Numbered from the stretch's first letter, positions 33,997-46,531 are shown. The stretch: 64,000 nucleotides of DNA from Aspidapion aeneum (GCA_963576565.1 OY755040.1:25300543-25364542), one strand, 5' to 3'. The notes: generated by a model not told the origin, from the letters alone. Program-made: numbers and translations.

Positions 33997-35015
33997 GGTC
34001 CTTTATTATTAATAGTCTATATAAATGATTTGATTCAGAGTGTCAAAAACTATATCATATATTTGTTTGCTGATGATTCTCTTTTTTATTTTGCTACTTC
34101 AGACTTAAAGCAATTAAAAACAACAATGAATGATATCTTAAAATCTGTATATCAATTGTGCAATGTTAATGTCCTAAAAGAATCAAATCAAAAACAAAAT
34201 ATATAATAATAGCTAAAGAATCTATTTACAGAAAATTATCAACTATTGATTTTAAGTTACATAGGTGTGTGGATTGATAACAAACATAACAAAGTCTCTT
34301 ATTTGCCCAGATGTACTACAAATCTAACAACTTGGACCAAAAAAACCATCTATAATGCTCTGATATTGTCTCATTTTAATTATTGATCTACCATTTTATT
34401 TCTTTAAAAACAGAATGAAATCTCTCGTTTGCAAAAATTGCTAAACAGAGCAATGAGGGTGATACTGAGGAAACTAAGGTTGACTCGCAAAAAAGAAATG
34501 CTAAAGGAACTTGAACGGCTACCAGTGCTGTTGTTTTTTAATACATTAACATTTATACATTAAGATGAAGTTAGGACACGCTTCACAGTATCTGTTAAGT
34601 AAGGTCACACTCAATTTGGAGGTTCACAACTACAATACTAGAAACAGCGATAATTTTTACGTTCCTAGAGTCTCACAAGAGAGATCACAAAATTCATTGT
34701 TTTTGAAAAGACTAAATATAACAACTTGCCAGTAATAACTAAAAACGTTGAAAGTATTAAGACTTAAAATCAATCGTACAAAGTATCTTTTTCGAGAGAC
34801 GAACCTGAACACTAAATTTTACTACCTAATGTTATAATGTAGGTATTATCAAAATCATTCTGTTTTTTTAAAGATCTTTTTTGTTATATGTTTTAACTGT
34901 ATAACAATTTCAGGCTCAATCATACCTGAGTGTACCTACTTATATATTTTTATATACTACATATGTATTTTTTTTGTAAATTAGTCTTGACTAAATAAAG
35001 GATTTATAAAAATGT
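33997..35015 (+). pseudogene. CR1/L2-like LINE, 5'-truncated, inserted in the BEL remnant
   Basis: Begins inside RT (GPLL..), followed by YINDLIQSVKNYIIYLFADD with the catalytic DD, then after frameshifts ISRLQKLLNRAMRVILRK and MLKELERLPV, and near the end VHNYNTRNSDNFYVPR. This order (FADD, LQNRA-RI, NYNTR..-.VPR) is that of the ORF2 C-terminus in CR1/L2-type LINEs. It ends near TAAATAAAGGATTTATAAAA. 5' truncation is usual for LINE insertions. Confidence 0.75.
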
Positions 35016-35029
35016 CGTCTTATGAGTCG

Positions 35030-35455
35030 TTTCTAAGTGCATTACTTGTTAGAAAACTAATTTAACCCCTATTCAAGCCCCAATGAGTGAATTACCTGTA
35101 CTCCGAGTGAGTCAAGCGAAACCTTTTCTTCACACATATGTAGATTTTGCAGGTCCTTTTAACCTGTTAATGCCTCGATACAGAGGAGCCCGTACAACCA
35201 AAGCATACTTTTTATTTTATTTGTTATGCTACCAAAGCGTTAAACTTAGAGTTAGTTTCAAGCATGGCCTTCCTGGCAGGTTTACGTCAATTTGTACGTC
35301 GTAGGGGTAGTCACTCATCCCTTCACAGTGAGTTGTACGTCGTAGGGGTAGTCACTCATCCCTTCACACTGATTATGGTACAAATTTCACAGGAGCTTAT
35401 AGATCTCTATGCAGTTTGATGCGTGGCGCTGCAAAAGATCTGCACCACCATTCTA
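35030..35455 (+). pseudogene. Old BEL/Pao remnant, integrase core
   Basis: After the LINE the BEL frame resumes: PIQAPMSELPVLRV, FLHTYVDFAGPFN with the first catalytic Asp, MPRYRGARTTKAY, then FVRRRGSHSSLH and DYGTNFTGAYRSL with the second Asp. It contains a 41-bp tandem duplication (35,292-35,373) and frameshifts. The glutamate part is missing. Clearly older than the two other BEL copies. Confidence 0.85.
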
Positions 35456-35645
35456 TTTTTCGTTTCATTTCGTTTCGTTTTTACTTATTGGATCTGTCCG
35501 CTTATTGTAGATAATTTGCCAGCTCAATTCGGTGGACACCAAGATAATTTGACTCGAAGTCACTTGGTGTCTGGGACAATCACAACTCATTCTCACATTC
35601 ATACCACACGAAGACCCCACGGGCCGGCCCGCCAGGCGGACTCTG
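35451..35645 (+). repeat. Interspersed repeat, copy in + orientation
   Basis: The words TTCTATTTTTCGTTTCATTT, CTTATTGG, CTGTCCGCTTA, CACTTGGTG, GGGACAATCACAACTCATT and CACACGAAGACCC recur in reverse complement at 46,386-46,531. It abuts the BEL remnant. The class is unknown. Confidence 0.7.
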
Positions 35646-36534
35646 GAAATCTTTAATATATTACTTTAATGGAACATCCGGTATATTGGTAATAGCCTGT
35701 TTTTTCTTTTAATCCACTTTTTTAACATTATTAACAACCCCTTTAACAAAATAAAAGCAGGGGCTAAAGAAAAAGGAACGCAAATCAATTGTTTAAACTG
35801 TTTTTGTATTTATGTAAAATTATCTCTCTCTCACTAACTTCAGAAATGCACGGCGGAAGAAAAGAGAGAGGCGGTTCTTGTTTTGTTGAGTAGGCTATAG
35901 GAAATTAAAGAATAAATAACGTTTGTGTTTATGATAAAAAATGTGGAAGTCAACAAAAAATATTATTAGAGTTAATGTTAATGTCACTATTTACTGGTGT
36001 AAAAAGGGACCCATTTCATTATCATATATAACACCCTGTAAATAACTTTTTTTAATGATTAATTTGCATTTTTTTCCGCGCCTACTTATTAATGTAAGTG
36101 TCTAGGTATGGTGATTTCTCTAGCTATACCGCAAAAAAAAAGTAGCGCACTGAGTTCATTGCCTCTCCTCTTGTTTATTGCACAAAAAATGCTAATGGCA
36201 AATTTTAAATGTGCCAAATTGTTTCGTGTATTACTAATCATGTAACAGTCATATTGAACAAGCCCATATAGTTGTAGCATTCACTTTGTGGGTGTTTTAA
36301 ATATGACAAATGTAAATACAAGGTGGACCACTAACAACAAATCAAACTATATCAAAACGGTCGCATTAAAAATAATGTCCTTACTCTAGTAGCTAAAGTA
36401 AAGATTTTTATACTGCTATCGCCATCTTTGGGATAAGACGCCAAGCTAAGCTAACCGGTACAAAACCAAATTCTGTATCTGTAAAATATGTTTTTTTGAA
36501 AAGAAGATATTTTTTTCCAAAAAGACTGTTAGTT
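35646..36534. other. Stretch without a recognisable gene
   Basis: AT-rich, nothing assignable. It includes GAAAAGAGAGAGGCGG-type purine words near 35,860. Confidence 0.5.
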
Positions 36535-38045
36535 GAGTGGTCTGTGGTATCCTGTGGGATAGTTGTGGAAGATTTTTTTTAACTACCCTAGATCTATTGG
36601 TAATAGATCACACAATTTTAAGTCACAGGGTGTTTGCCTCCAATTTTAGTAGGAGGCCGGTGTAAGGTCATAAATCCAAGATGGCGACTTTTTTCATGTT
36701 TTTTCACAAACTTTGGCTTATAACTTTTTCTAAATTAGTTTTGCAAAAAAACTGTTAATACGTGTTTTTGTTTGCAATAGAACACCAACTAAGATATAAT
36801 TTTAATTAATAATTTTTAATTAAGAAATAGTATCTTTTTTTACCCAAAAAAAAATTTTGGATGAAAGTTTTAGACTACCCCAAATCGATTGGTTATGGAT
36901 CACTCAATTTTATGTCGCCCGGTGTTTGCCTTAAATTTAAGTTAGAGCGCCTGTGTGACGTCATATATCCAAGATTGCGATTTTTTTCTTTGCCATATTA
37001 ACTTCATAGAAAAATTGTATAGGTTGTGATTTTTTTGCAATAGAAAATGAATTGATTTGTCGGTTTAGTAAGCTTTATATTTCAAGAACTATAAAAGATA
37101 TTGTTATTTTTTCAAATACTAATGAAATTTTAAACATTTAATATTGAGCAAAAAACTTTCAATGTTAAGTCGCCGGGTGTTTGCCTCAAATTTGAGTAGG
37201 AGGGCCTATATGATGACAAATCCAAAATTGCGGCATTTTCAATTTTTTTTACAAACTTTGTCTTATAACTTTTGTTAAAATAATGTTAAGGAAAAACTGT
37301 AAATAAGGTTTTTGTTTGGAAGATAACAGCGATGAATATAGTAAAGAAATTAGCTTCATATCTTATAAACTATCAAATGTATTATTATTTTTTTAAAAAT
37401 AAAAAATATAGCATATTTTATATATTTAAAAATTAATTTAGTTAGTTTTAAGTTATAAGCCAAAGTTTCTGAAAAAATATGAAAAACCGCCATTTTGGAT
37501 TTATGACGTCACACAAGCCCTTTTTACTCAAATTGGAGGCAAACACCCAGCGACTTAACATTTAGTTATCTATAACCAATCGATCGAGGGTAGTCTAGAA
37601 CTTTCTTGCTCAATCTAAAATTTTTATAAATTAAGAAATCATAACCGATACAATTTTTCTCTTAAATTGATGGGGCAAGAGTTAAAAGCAAAATTATATG
37701 AAGAAACATGGAAAAAATCGCAATCTTGGATTTATGGCGTCATACAGTCAAAAATTTACTATTTTTTTGTAATTTTAAGAAAAATGAATATCTTTGTTAG
37801 TTTTTAAGATATAAAGCTAATTTCTTCACTGTATTAATTGGTGTTCCCTTGCAAACCAAAAACGTATTGACAGCTTTTCTGTGAACCTAATTTAGCGAAA
37901 GTTATAAGCCAAAGTTTAAGAGAAAAACATAAAAAAAACCGCTATCTTGGATTTATGACGTCACACAGGCCCTCCCACTCAAATTGGAGGCAAACACCCG
38001 GTGACTTACATTTGTGTGATCTATTACGAATGGATCTAAAGTTCA
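36535..38045. mobile_element. 1.5-kb foldback element with six CRE-bearing blocks
   Basis: Three direct (about 36.59, 36.88 and 37.16 kb) and three inverted (about 37.49, 37.72 and 37.94 kb) copies of a ~100-bp block: ATCGATTGG...GATCACTCAATTTTAAGTC, then GGGTGTTTGCCTC, TGTGACGTCATAAATCCAAG and ATGGCG. TGACGTCA is intact at 36,956, 37,504 and 37,956. No transposase. Fragments of the family lie at 44,330-44,460 and 59,150-59,370. Confidence 0.8.
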
Positions 38046-39414
38046 TATCATTATTTTTGGGACAATTTTTTACAACTTTTTTTTGTTGGCATAAAAAAGT
38101 TATCTCAAAAATTACGATATGTAGTATAAGGCAGTTTTAAAAAATCTCTCAACTATGTTCATTCAGATATAACAAGACCAGTTGTGTTCCTCCCTTGGAT
38201 GAAAGTTTTTGTAGCAAACGGACTCGAGCTTTTATTTAAAATTTAATATGATTTTCATAATTTTCGAAGAAAAATCAATTAAAAAAAACATTTTTTTATC
38301 TAAAACTCGAAAGCTAAAAAAAATCCTGATTTGGATTGTGTTACCAATCCCGCCCTATGCTTGTTTTGTCATTTAATTTTTTTCTGTATTATTTTAAATT
38401 AAATTTTCAAGAACGTTTGTTATGTGTTTTATAATCATATTACTTGGATTTGTTAAATATCAGAAACAGAGTACTCTATTATTTGAAAATTAATTTTTGT
38501 CTAACAGATGAGGTTACAAGGGAAGGAGACCATGTGTTTTATTACTTTTTTTCAGATACCCCTTTTTTAATTGTAAAATTGACCATTTTTAAAACTTGGT
38601 TTTTGGTAAGAAAAGAATAATTTTGTCCATCCTGTATATATTTTTGTGTGTAGTCCAAAAAAATTGTTTTTGCCATAAATCTATTTCGGACTGTCTTTCC
38701 TCTCAAGTTGTAAAATCTATTTTCGATTCACATAAAAGCTGGGAAGAGGAGATCGATTCTAAATATCTAAAAATGTTCTAGAGTTTTTAACTTAGACGCT
38801 TTCATAGCAGAGTATTTTTCAAAGCTACGTTTTTCCAATACAAAATGCAAAATACAAAAACAAATATATAAACTGGTTGATACTTCCAGTATAAAAAAAA
38901 AGGAACAAAATATAAAATATATTTTATCAACTTTTTTCGGACTTACTTTACTAGATCAAAAAATGTATGGCAGATACCATTACGCCCGTATTAATCTGTC
39001 AAAACTTTAACAACTACTATTAACTGTTTCTTCTTCTTTTTTGTAACGTAATATATTGAATATTAGATCCAAAACTTTTTATGAAATAATAATTTTTACC
39101 TAATTTGAAAACGTTAAAAAGTAAAATGAGTGGAAAAAGTAATGATCTTGTAAAGGCTTTTTTATTGTTTATTATAGAATTAGCTGCTTTCTAATAATTA
39201 ACATAATTATAAATATTATTTCTACTTAATTATTTGCACATTTTTGTACAAAATAATGATGTTAAATTAATAATCATAACCGATATGCCAATTTAGACCT
39301 AACTTGACCACGCTTCATTTGAGTTGATCTGTCAGCTGAATTTTTGTGAACTATAATAACTTTATGCACAGCTACCTTAAACTAATTGTCCCTGTTTTTA
39401 TATGTCACTGGTTT
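38046..39414. other. AT-rich stretch without a recognisable gene
   Basis: Short ORFs only; nothing assignable seen. Confidence 0.5.
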
Positions 39415-39530
39415 TATTAGATGTCGATCTTTTGAATATCGCAGTTTTGATATGTTGCTCTTTTGAATGTCGCTGTTTTGATATGTCGCTCTTTTGAATG
39501 TCGCTGTTTTAAATATCGCTATTTTGGACC
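39415..39530. repeat. Short minisatellite, TGTCGCTSTTTTGAATA units
   Basis: About six units of 17-18 bp alternating CTCTTTTGAATGTCG and CTGTTTTGATATGTCG. Confidence 0.75.
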
Positions 39531-40024
39531 GGAGCCGTTACTAATAAACCTTTTATTTAAATTTTATTTTTGCCAATAAATAAATATATCTTTAAAATTT
39601 TGATCTTTAAGGGAAGGTCTATTTTCTCATTTACACGGTAGATGGCGCTTCTTGTAAGAGTTTTCTCACTATTTACATAGGATTAGAGACAAAACCGTCT
39701 AATTAACTTCGCAAAAGTGTCACATTGACCAAGCATTGTTCTAAGGAGTCCCATAAGGACGAAAAAGTTAATGTATATTTCTGGTAAGCAGAATTTACCC
39801 GCCTGACACATGCACGATAGGATATAAATATGCTTTAATTAAGGTAGGTAGATACTTAGAGATATGATAATGAAATAATGCAATGAATAATATCGGGCAA
39901 ACATTGATAAGGGCTTGTTAGTATTTTTCACGATAACACTACGGAGTAAAGTAGATGAATTAAGTATTACGTGTTTGTATTATAAAGGCATAAAAAAAAC
40001 AAGTTAAATATAAAAAAAACACCC

Positions 40025-40222
40025 TGCTAAATTTACTAATAAGCGCTAGTCGCAGTTGAGTACAAAATTGATCGGTATACCTATATTGTACGACATGCTT
40101 CAACTTTTAGTTTTGATGCCTAAGGCGCACTTACAAAATTATACAGTTTTGTATTTCAATGAATCAGGTTATTGAGTAATTTTGTACCCAACTGCGACTA
40201 GTAGTTACAAGTAAATTTAGCA
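40025..40222. mobile_element. MITE with ~45-bp inverted ends
   Basis: Ends TGCTAAATTTACTAATAAGC / GTTACAAGTAAATTTAGCA, with GTCGCAGTTG-GTACAAAATT in both arms in inverse orientation. A weaker match (AAAAAAAC-CCC / GGGTAGTTTTTTT) extends both ends outwards by about 15 bp. No coding capacity. Confidence 0.72.
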
Positions 40223-40239
40223 TTTGGGTAGTTTTTTTA

Positions 40240-41593
40240 TAAAAAAATTTTTTTATTTGGGTTTAATTTTTATTCAGCCTTATAAAAAGCACTATGCATT
40301 TAAAATTCATTTAGCTTTACCCAAAAAGTACGTGTAGATTTTCTACGGACGCGAACAGTATTACCTTCCATTGAGTGAAGATGGGGGAGGAGAGAGGGAG
40401 GAGGGAACTAGTAAAATGTTGTTGAAAAAATTTTTTGAAATCGCTCTATATTTGATATAATTATGCGAACATGGTTTTTGAATAGGGTGGGGGGAATGAT
40501 AGAAAAGGAGATGGGTGGAAGTGGTAACCACAGCAAATTAGAATGGGTAATCAAAGATATTTCAATGAAATCGCCCGAAATGTAGATAATTTGTATGCCT
40601 TAAAGCCTACATCATGTGACAAAATGGCGTCTGAAGACCGCCATGTTGATTCCTGTTTAAAAAAATATAGCCTATAGCACCTTCGGGATCAGTAGCAATT
40701 TAACGACACCTTTTTTGTCAAAATCGGTTCAGCCGTTTAGCCTCTAGCGTGACACAAACATTCATATTTACATACAACAATCGAAAAACATTACCCTTCC
40801 TTTCGTCGTGCTGCAGTGGGGTAAAAACAAACAAAAATCACGGAAAGAACAGCTGAGGTAAAATTTCAAAATAAAAAAAAACTGTGTTGTTTTTTCGATT
40901 TTTTAAAATTTTAAAAAAATCGACGTAATAGTAACTATTTCATATATAGACTGACATTTCATTTTACTATGGTGTACTCTCCTGTATAACTACGCAGATT
41001 AAAATTGGACAAATACTTTTTGAGCTATCGTCGTTACCAAAAATGGTAACACACACATTATTCTTTTAAAATAATTGATCAATAAAATTTCCATAAAAAA
41101 AGTTGATATTTTTCATGTATTTGTATTTGTTTATTAAACTAAAACTATTCTGTATCTTTAATAATGACAAAGTTGGCAATGATGGGGTAACTTGGAACAT
41201 CTTGTATTCAATTCAATTCAATTCAAAATAAACTTTATTGTCTGAATGTTAATACATTTCATTAACAAAGCAAATCTTATAATGTACTTAATAGTAGCTC
41301 CCTTTCTTTGTCACAACCTAGTCTCAAAATTTTAAATGGCTAATCAAGTTTTAATTAAGTTTAAAATTTTTATTATTTTTACATAAACAAATTTATATAA
41401 AAAAGTAATGTAGGATTATGCAAACACGATTTTCACTAAAATCAGCATTCAATTATAATTGATTTTATTTCCTGAAGAGCAAGATGGGTTACAATAAAAT
41501 TGGCATTTGCCATTGATATTGATCAGTTCTAAACCAAATTGATACAAGCAAAGCTTTCTAATCTTGCACATAGAAGAAAAGTACAATCGGCAG
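40240..41593. other. Stretch without a recognisable gene
   Basis: The word AAAATCGGTTCAGCCGTTTA followed by AGCGTGACA-AAACATTCATA near 40,720-40,785 is a typical 3' end of many insect interspersed repeats. An (ATTCA)n run at about 41,213-41,230 is followed by AAAATAAACTTTATTG. No gene. Confidence 0.5.
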
Positions 41594-41601
41594 CTCTTGA
41601 T

Positions 41602-42640
41602 CAGGGGCGGCTGGTGAAGTTATAAATTGGGGGGGACAGAAATTTATATTGCATGGAAAAGGAGATAAAAAACTTTTCTAAACAATTTGATTTTAGCATT
41701 TTACAAACAAGCAGTCACTTGGTGTAGTTTTTAGTTTATTTATTTATAGATAAAGTTTATTCGTCCTTTCAGACTCATCATGGCCCCGTGGAGCAACCTC
41801 AAAAATCCCACAGAACTTTAAACAGTCTATTAACCTACTAAGTATATGCCCATTTTTTGCCACATTTTCATTATGTTCGGTAATGTTTTGCCTATAGCCA
41901 CTATTCGATTGGCACCTAATATCAGTCTTACCTAGCATAGAAAATTCTATGTGGTTATTTAAATAAGTAGCACTTACTTTGTTTCTTTAACTTTTCACTA
42001 AAGTGCTTGATATCACACATTCACTTTGCCACCCACGCAGGATCACTTCGTGGATTGTTCATAATAAGACAAATAAAGCAAAAAAAAGCATTTCGTTTTT
42101 CACAACCACACAACCAGTACTGCTAAAATTTTGGTTAATTTTTAGGATTTTTAGGTCCGGTCTATGTGGCCCTGGAGATTTTATTTGTAATCGTATATAA
42201 GTATTTATTTCGACAAGGCTTTTAACTACTGACCTACCCCAAATCAAAACAAACTCATACGTCTTCACTAAGAATAGAACCGGCAACAAGTAGGAAGGGC
42301 AACGAACGTTTTCGCACGATTAATATGATCGACGTCAACTAAAACAAACATTGCTTCCGCTCCCGCGCGAGAACAGCCACCCATACACGGCTGAAAAACG
42401 GGTGAAATTGATATCTTGTCCCGCGCGGTGCTGCCGGCTTGTAATTATTTACGCTGTAAAAGTGTACCCAATGAATCGCCTTTTGTTAACCACACACAGA
42501 CTAGAGAAAAGAACTAGACATCGTTGGGAAAAGGAAGGGAAAATTTAACTTTTTTAAAATAAATCAATTAAAAATACTGTTTGTTGTCTAGTTTTGGGAA
42601 GGGACTGTCCCGTTGCCCTCCCTGTAGCAGCCCGCCACTG
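41602..42640. mobile_element. Non-autonomous hAT element, copy 1, with 8-bp target duplication
   Basis: Begins CAGGGGCGGCTGGTGA and ends CCGCCACTG. The flanks CTCTTGAT (41,594-41,601) and CTCTCGAT (42,641-42,648) are an 8-bp direct repeat with one change, as hAT transposases make. The interior is homologous throughout to 56,521-57,515, with indels. No transposase frame was found. Confidence 0.85.
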
Positions 42641-42648
42641 CTCTCGAT

Positions 42649-43504
42649 GATATACTTATTTTAGACAATAGGATCTGATTTTTAGCCACTCTAAAAGTGA
42701 AAACTGTTACAAAATGTTGTTTGGTATTTGAACCAATCGAGATCACATGAGAGATTGATAGATTAGCAGCCGGTATTCAGTTTAAACACATTTTAATACA
42801 ATGTTATTGTTGATCCCAATATACAGGGTGCAATTGGTATGGGTGCCAATATTTGCTGTTAGGAATCAATTTTAGCAGGGGATAAAGTTGGAAAATTAGC
42901 TATTTACAAAAACCAAGCCTGTTCCTCATCACTTAAAAAATGAACCGGTGTACTGGGGACTAACATAAATAAAACATTAATAAAAACATTATAAAACATT
43001 ATACAGTAGACTCGCGCTAGTGTTAACAGGAAAAAATCTGCACGTTCATACCATGGAGACTGTTCACACTACGGAAGGTCGATTCTAAAACCGAAATATT
43101 ATTGGTAAGATATAAAAAATTCATACCTATCAACTTTTAAATGTAACTTTTCTTATAATTTAGAGCAAATCTATAAGTTACTGCTAAAAATGACAATTTA
43201 AAGTATCGACAAATACTACAATTATGAATTTTTATGAAACTTCAAAATTTACATATCATTAGGTAAAATACGATGTTATCTTAGTCCGAACCAATGAATA
43301 CACGACAGTTTGTATTCATTGTGAGTGGCTACTGCTCGGTCTCAATATTTTTTAGGCTCTAACACCTATGTGGTTTGTTTCTGACTATAATGTAACCACT
43401 TTAAGTGATTCCAAAACATACTTTACTTAACACTTAACATTGTCTTTCTTTGTTTTTTTGAGGGTAGTCTAAATCTTTCTTGCTCAATCTAGAATATTTA
43501 TATT
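42649..43504. other. Stretch without a recognisable gene
   Basis: A possible decayed pogo-like end (TACAGTAGACTCGCGCTAGT) lies at about 43,003; no partner end was found. Confidence 0.45.
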
Positions 43505-44197
43505 AGCTCACACATATACTATAGTAGTGTGAGCTATGGTGATCCTAAATTTTTCGAGAAAAAAAAAGTTGCTCCGATTTCAAAAATTTTTATATATCTT
43601 TGCGTTTCAGATGATTTTGAAACTTTTTTGTCGCGCCGTCTGTCTGTCTGTATGTCTGTCTGTATGTCTGTCTGTAACGACCAACGCGCATAACTCAAAA
43701 ACCGCTTGGCCGATTTTAATGAAATTTGGTACCTAGGCTGGGTCTTGGGTCGAGATGGTCCCATTTAAAAATGAACAAAATCCACCGAACACAAAAAATT
43801 AGAGTTTATGTGAAAATATAGCGTGTGTGATTTCAAACGAAAGGTAATTGAGTATGGAGTTAAACAAAGTACATTTTAGTTTTTTTTTCTTCAAAAAGGG
43901 TGGGGGTAGATTTAAAAAATTAGAGTTTACGTGAAAATATGGCGTGTGTGATATCAAACGAAAGGTAATTGAGTCCGGAGTTAAACAAAATACATTTTAG
44001 TTTTTGTTTTTTTAAAGGTGGGGGCAGATTTCAAAAATTTGAGTTTAAGTCAAAACATGGCTTGTGTGGTATCAAACAAAAGGTAATTTAGTCTGGAGTT
44101 GAATAAGATATATTTCAGGTTTAAGTTTTATTAGCTCGCACGTACACTATAACTATAGTACCTAGTGTGAGCTTAGGGGCCCATATATTGGCAGAGT
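43505..44197 (-). mobile_element. Helentron-like non-autonomous repeat, copy 2
   Basis: Same architecture as copy 1: end hairpin AGCTCACAC...GTGTGAGCT, CTGT/TATG microsatellite at about 43,637-43,674, GCTTGGCCGATTTTAATGAA block, three ~115-bp subrepeats, second hairpin and TAGGGGCCCATATATTGG. The number of CTGT units differs from the other copies. Confidence 0.72.
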
Positions 44198-44329
44198 ATT
44201 TTTCTTAATTTTTAAAAAAATAACAATATCTTTTTTCGTTCTTGACATATAAAGTTCGTCAAACGACAATTGTTGTTCTATTGCTAACAAATCATTACCT
44301 ACACAAGTTTTTTCTAAAGTTGATGTGGC

Positions 44330-44460
44330 AAAAGTTAAAAGCAAAAGTTTGTGAAAAAAAATGGAAAAAATCGCAATCTTGGATTTATGACGTCACACAG
44401 GCGCTCTTACTGAAATTTGAAGCAAACACCAGGCGACTTAAAATTGAGTGATCCATCCAA
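44330..44460. repeat. Fragment of the 36.5-kb foldback family
   Basis: Carries ATCGCAATCTTGGATTTATG, TGACGTCA at 44,388-44,395, AGCAAACACC-GGCGACTTAA and TTGAGTGATCCAT, matching one inverted block of that element. Confidence 0.75.
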
Positions 44461-45210
44461 CTTTTCTGATCAATCTTGATTTGTTTTATATTTAAAAAAA
44501 ATAAAAATTATAACAAAAACATTTCATATAAAAAAAGGCCAAGTACGCGAAAATAGTATTTCGTAAAAAGAATTGAGATCAAATTATAGGCAAGTTTTTT
44601 TTACTCATATAATATTAATTTTTAGTTAATGTTTTTCTTACTTGTCCTCTTTGTGGTCCTGGGTTTTGCAAACTCTAAAACTGGCACTTTCAAACCAAGC
44701 CTCTAACCCCAATTTGATATTGCACGCATTTAAAAAAATGCCGGCGAGACATTTTTATTTGTTAATCGAAATTTGAAATAATAAAATGTCAGTCGACGAC
44801 CTACATTTGGTTAATGTTAAGACTCCCCTATTTTATATTAGCCTTCGTTGGAATTAGATCCAAGTCGTAATAATTGATGTCGCATAAAAATGATGATGTT
44901 TTAATTTAAATTGAAATTTAAAAAAATATTTAAAATATCTGAAATCTAAAAGAGCTAAAGGCAACTTTAGTTAAAATTTAGTTTAATCTAACACTTAAGT
45001 GGAAGTGACTTGCACAGTGTCATACTGAACTAAGCTTCAGGAAACCAACACGAAACAATAATAAGATTTTACAGCACAACTTTTTGATTATTTCTAGCTC
45101 TGAGTGGGGCATAAAATGGGCAATTTTGACATGTTTCGATGGCGGTTCAATCTGCAATCTTGGTTGTGGTTCTTTGCCTTGTTGTTTATTTATAGATACA
45201 TATATTTTTT
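44461..45210. other. Stretch without a recognisable gene
   Basis: Nothing assignable seen. Confidence 0.5.
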
Positions 45211-45348
45211 AGCTCACACATATACTATACTATAGTAGTGTGAGCTATGGTGATCCTAATTTTTTCGAGAAAAAAAAAGTTGCTCCGATTTCAAAATTTT
45301 TTATATATCTTTGCGTTTCAGATGATTTTGAAACTTTTTTGTTGCGCC

Positions 45349-45382
<34 letters not shown>

Positions 45383-45383
45383 A

Positions 45384-45418
<35 letters not shown>

Positions 45419-45988
45419 GTGTCTGTATGTCTGTCTGTAACGACCAACGCGCATAACTCAAAAACCGCTTGGCCGATTTTAATGAAATTTGGTACCTAGG
45501 CTGGGTCTTGGGTCGAGATGGTCCCATTTAAAAATGAACAAAATCCACCGATCACAAACCAAATAAAAGGGTGGGGGTAGATTTCAAAAATTAGAGTTTA
45601 TGTGAAAATATGGCGTGTGTGATATTAAACGAAAGGTAATTGAGTCTGCAGTTAAACAAAATACATTTTAATTTATTTTAAAAAAAGGGTGGGGGTATAT
45701 TTTAAAAATTAGAGTTTAAGTGAAAATATGGCGTGTGTGATATCAAACGAAAGGTAATTGAGTCCGGACTTTAACAAACTACATTTTGGTTTTTGTTTTT
45801 TTGTAAGGGTGGGGGTAGATTTTAAAAATTTGAGTTTAAGTCAAAACATGGCTTGTGTGGTATCAAACAAACGGTAATTTAGTCTGGAGTTGAATAAAAT
45901 ATATTTCAGTTTTTAGTTATATTAGCTCACACGTACACTATAACTATAGTACCTAGTGTGAGCTTAGGGGCCCATATATTGGCAGAGT
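45211..45988 (-). mobile_element. Helentron-like non-autonomous repeat, copy 3
   Basis: Longest copy, with about 22 CTGT-type units (45,350-45,438), the conserved GCTTGGCCGATTTTAATGAA block, subrepeats and both hairpins. Apparent cysteine/valine/leucine-rich ORFs are translations of the microsatellite. Confidence 0.74.
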
Positions 45989-46385
45989 TTTTTTATCATT
46001 TGGAGGTTTTACCCGTTTTGAACGATATTTTTTATGTGTAGAGTGGTTGCATAAACCATCAAAATTTACACTTATGTACTAGATCTTCTAGCACTTACAC
46101 TAAGTGAAAGAAATGTCAACTTAAGTAGAACTTTGACAGCACCTGCAAGTCCTTAAGTCAAACTAAGTGGAACTTTATTAGGACAAGTCGAAGGTAAGAA
46201 AGTTGCCTTAACGAAGTAGGCAAAGTTGATGATCAATACAAAGCCGTGGTTCGGAAGTCACATTAAGCGGATGGTTCCGTGTTAAGAGCGTAGATGGCGG
46301 TAGCACGATAAAGACCCCTGTGCTCGACAAAAGAGTATCAGGCAAAATTAAATCCTCGAGAAAAGAAAAATTTCCTATCGTAGGG
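45989..46385. other. Stretch without a recognisable gene
   Basis: Nothing assignable seen. Confidence 0.5.
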
Positions 46386-46531
46386 GTGTCTGGCGGGTCG
46401 GCCGTTGGGTCTTCATGTGGTATGAATGTGAGAGTAAATGAGTTGTGATTGTCTCGGGCACCAAGTCACGCAGTAAGCGGACAGAGCCAATAAGTAAAAA
46501 CTAAACGAAATGAAATGAAAAATAGAATTTA
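46386..46531 (-). repeat. Interspersed repeat, copy in - orientation
   Basis: Reverse-complement match to 35,451-35,645 (GGTCTTCATGTGGTATGAAT, AAATGAGTTGTGATTGTC, CACCAAGTCAC, TAAGCGGACAGAG, ending AAATAGAA). Confidence 0.7.

Noticed and set aside
39645..39665. GTAGATGGCGCTTCTTG as a piece of the 9.25-kb element
   Set aside because: Only a 9-bp word is shared; too short to call.
45240..45527. Cysteine/leucine-rich and TDRQ-rich ORFs
   Set aside because: They are translations of the CTGT microsatellite in the Helentron-like repeat.
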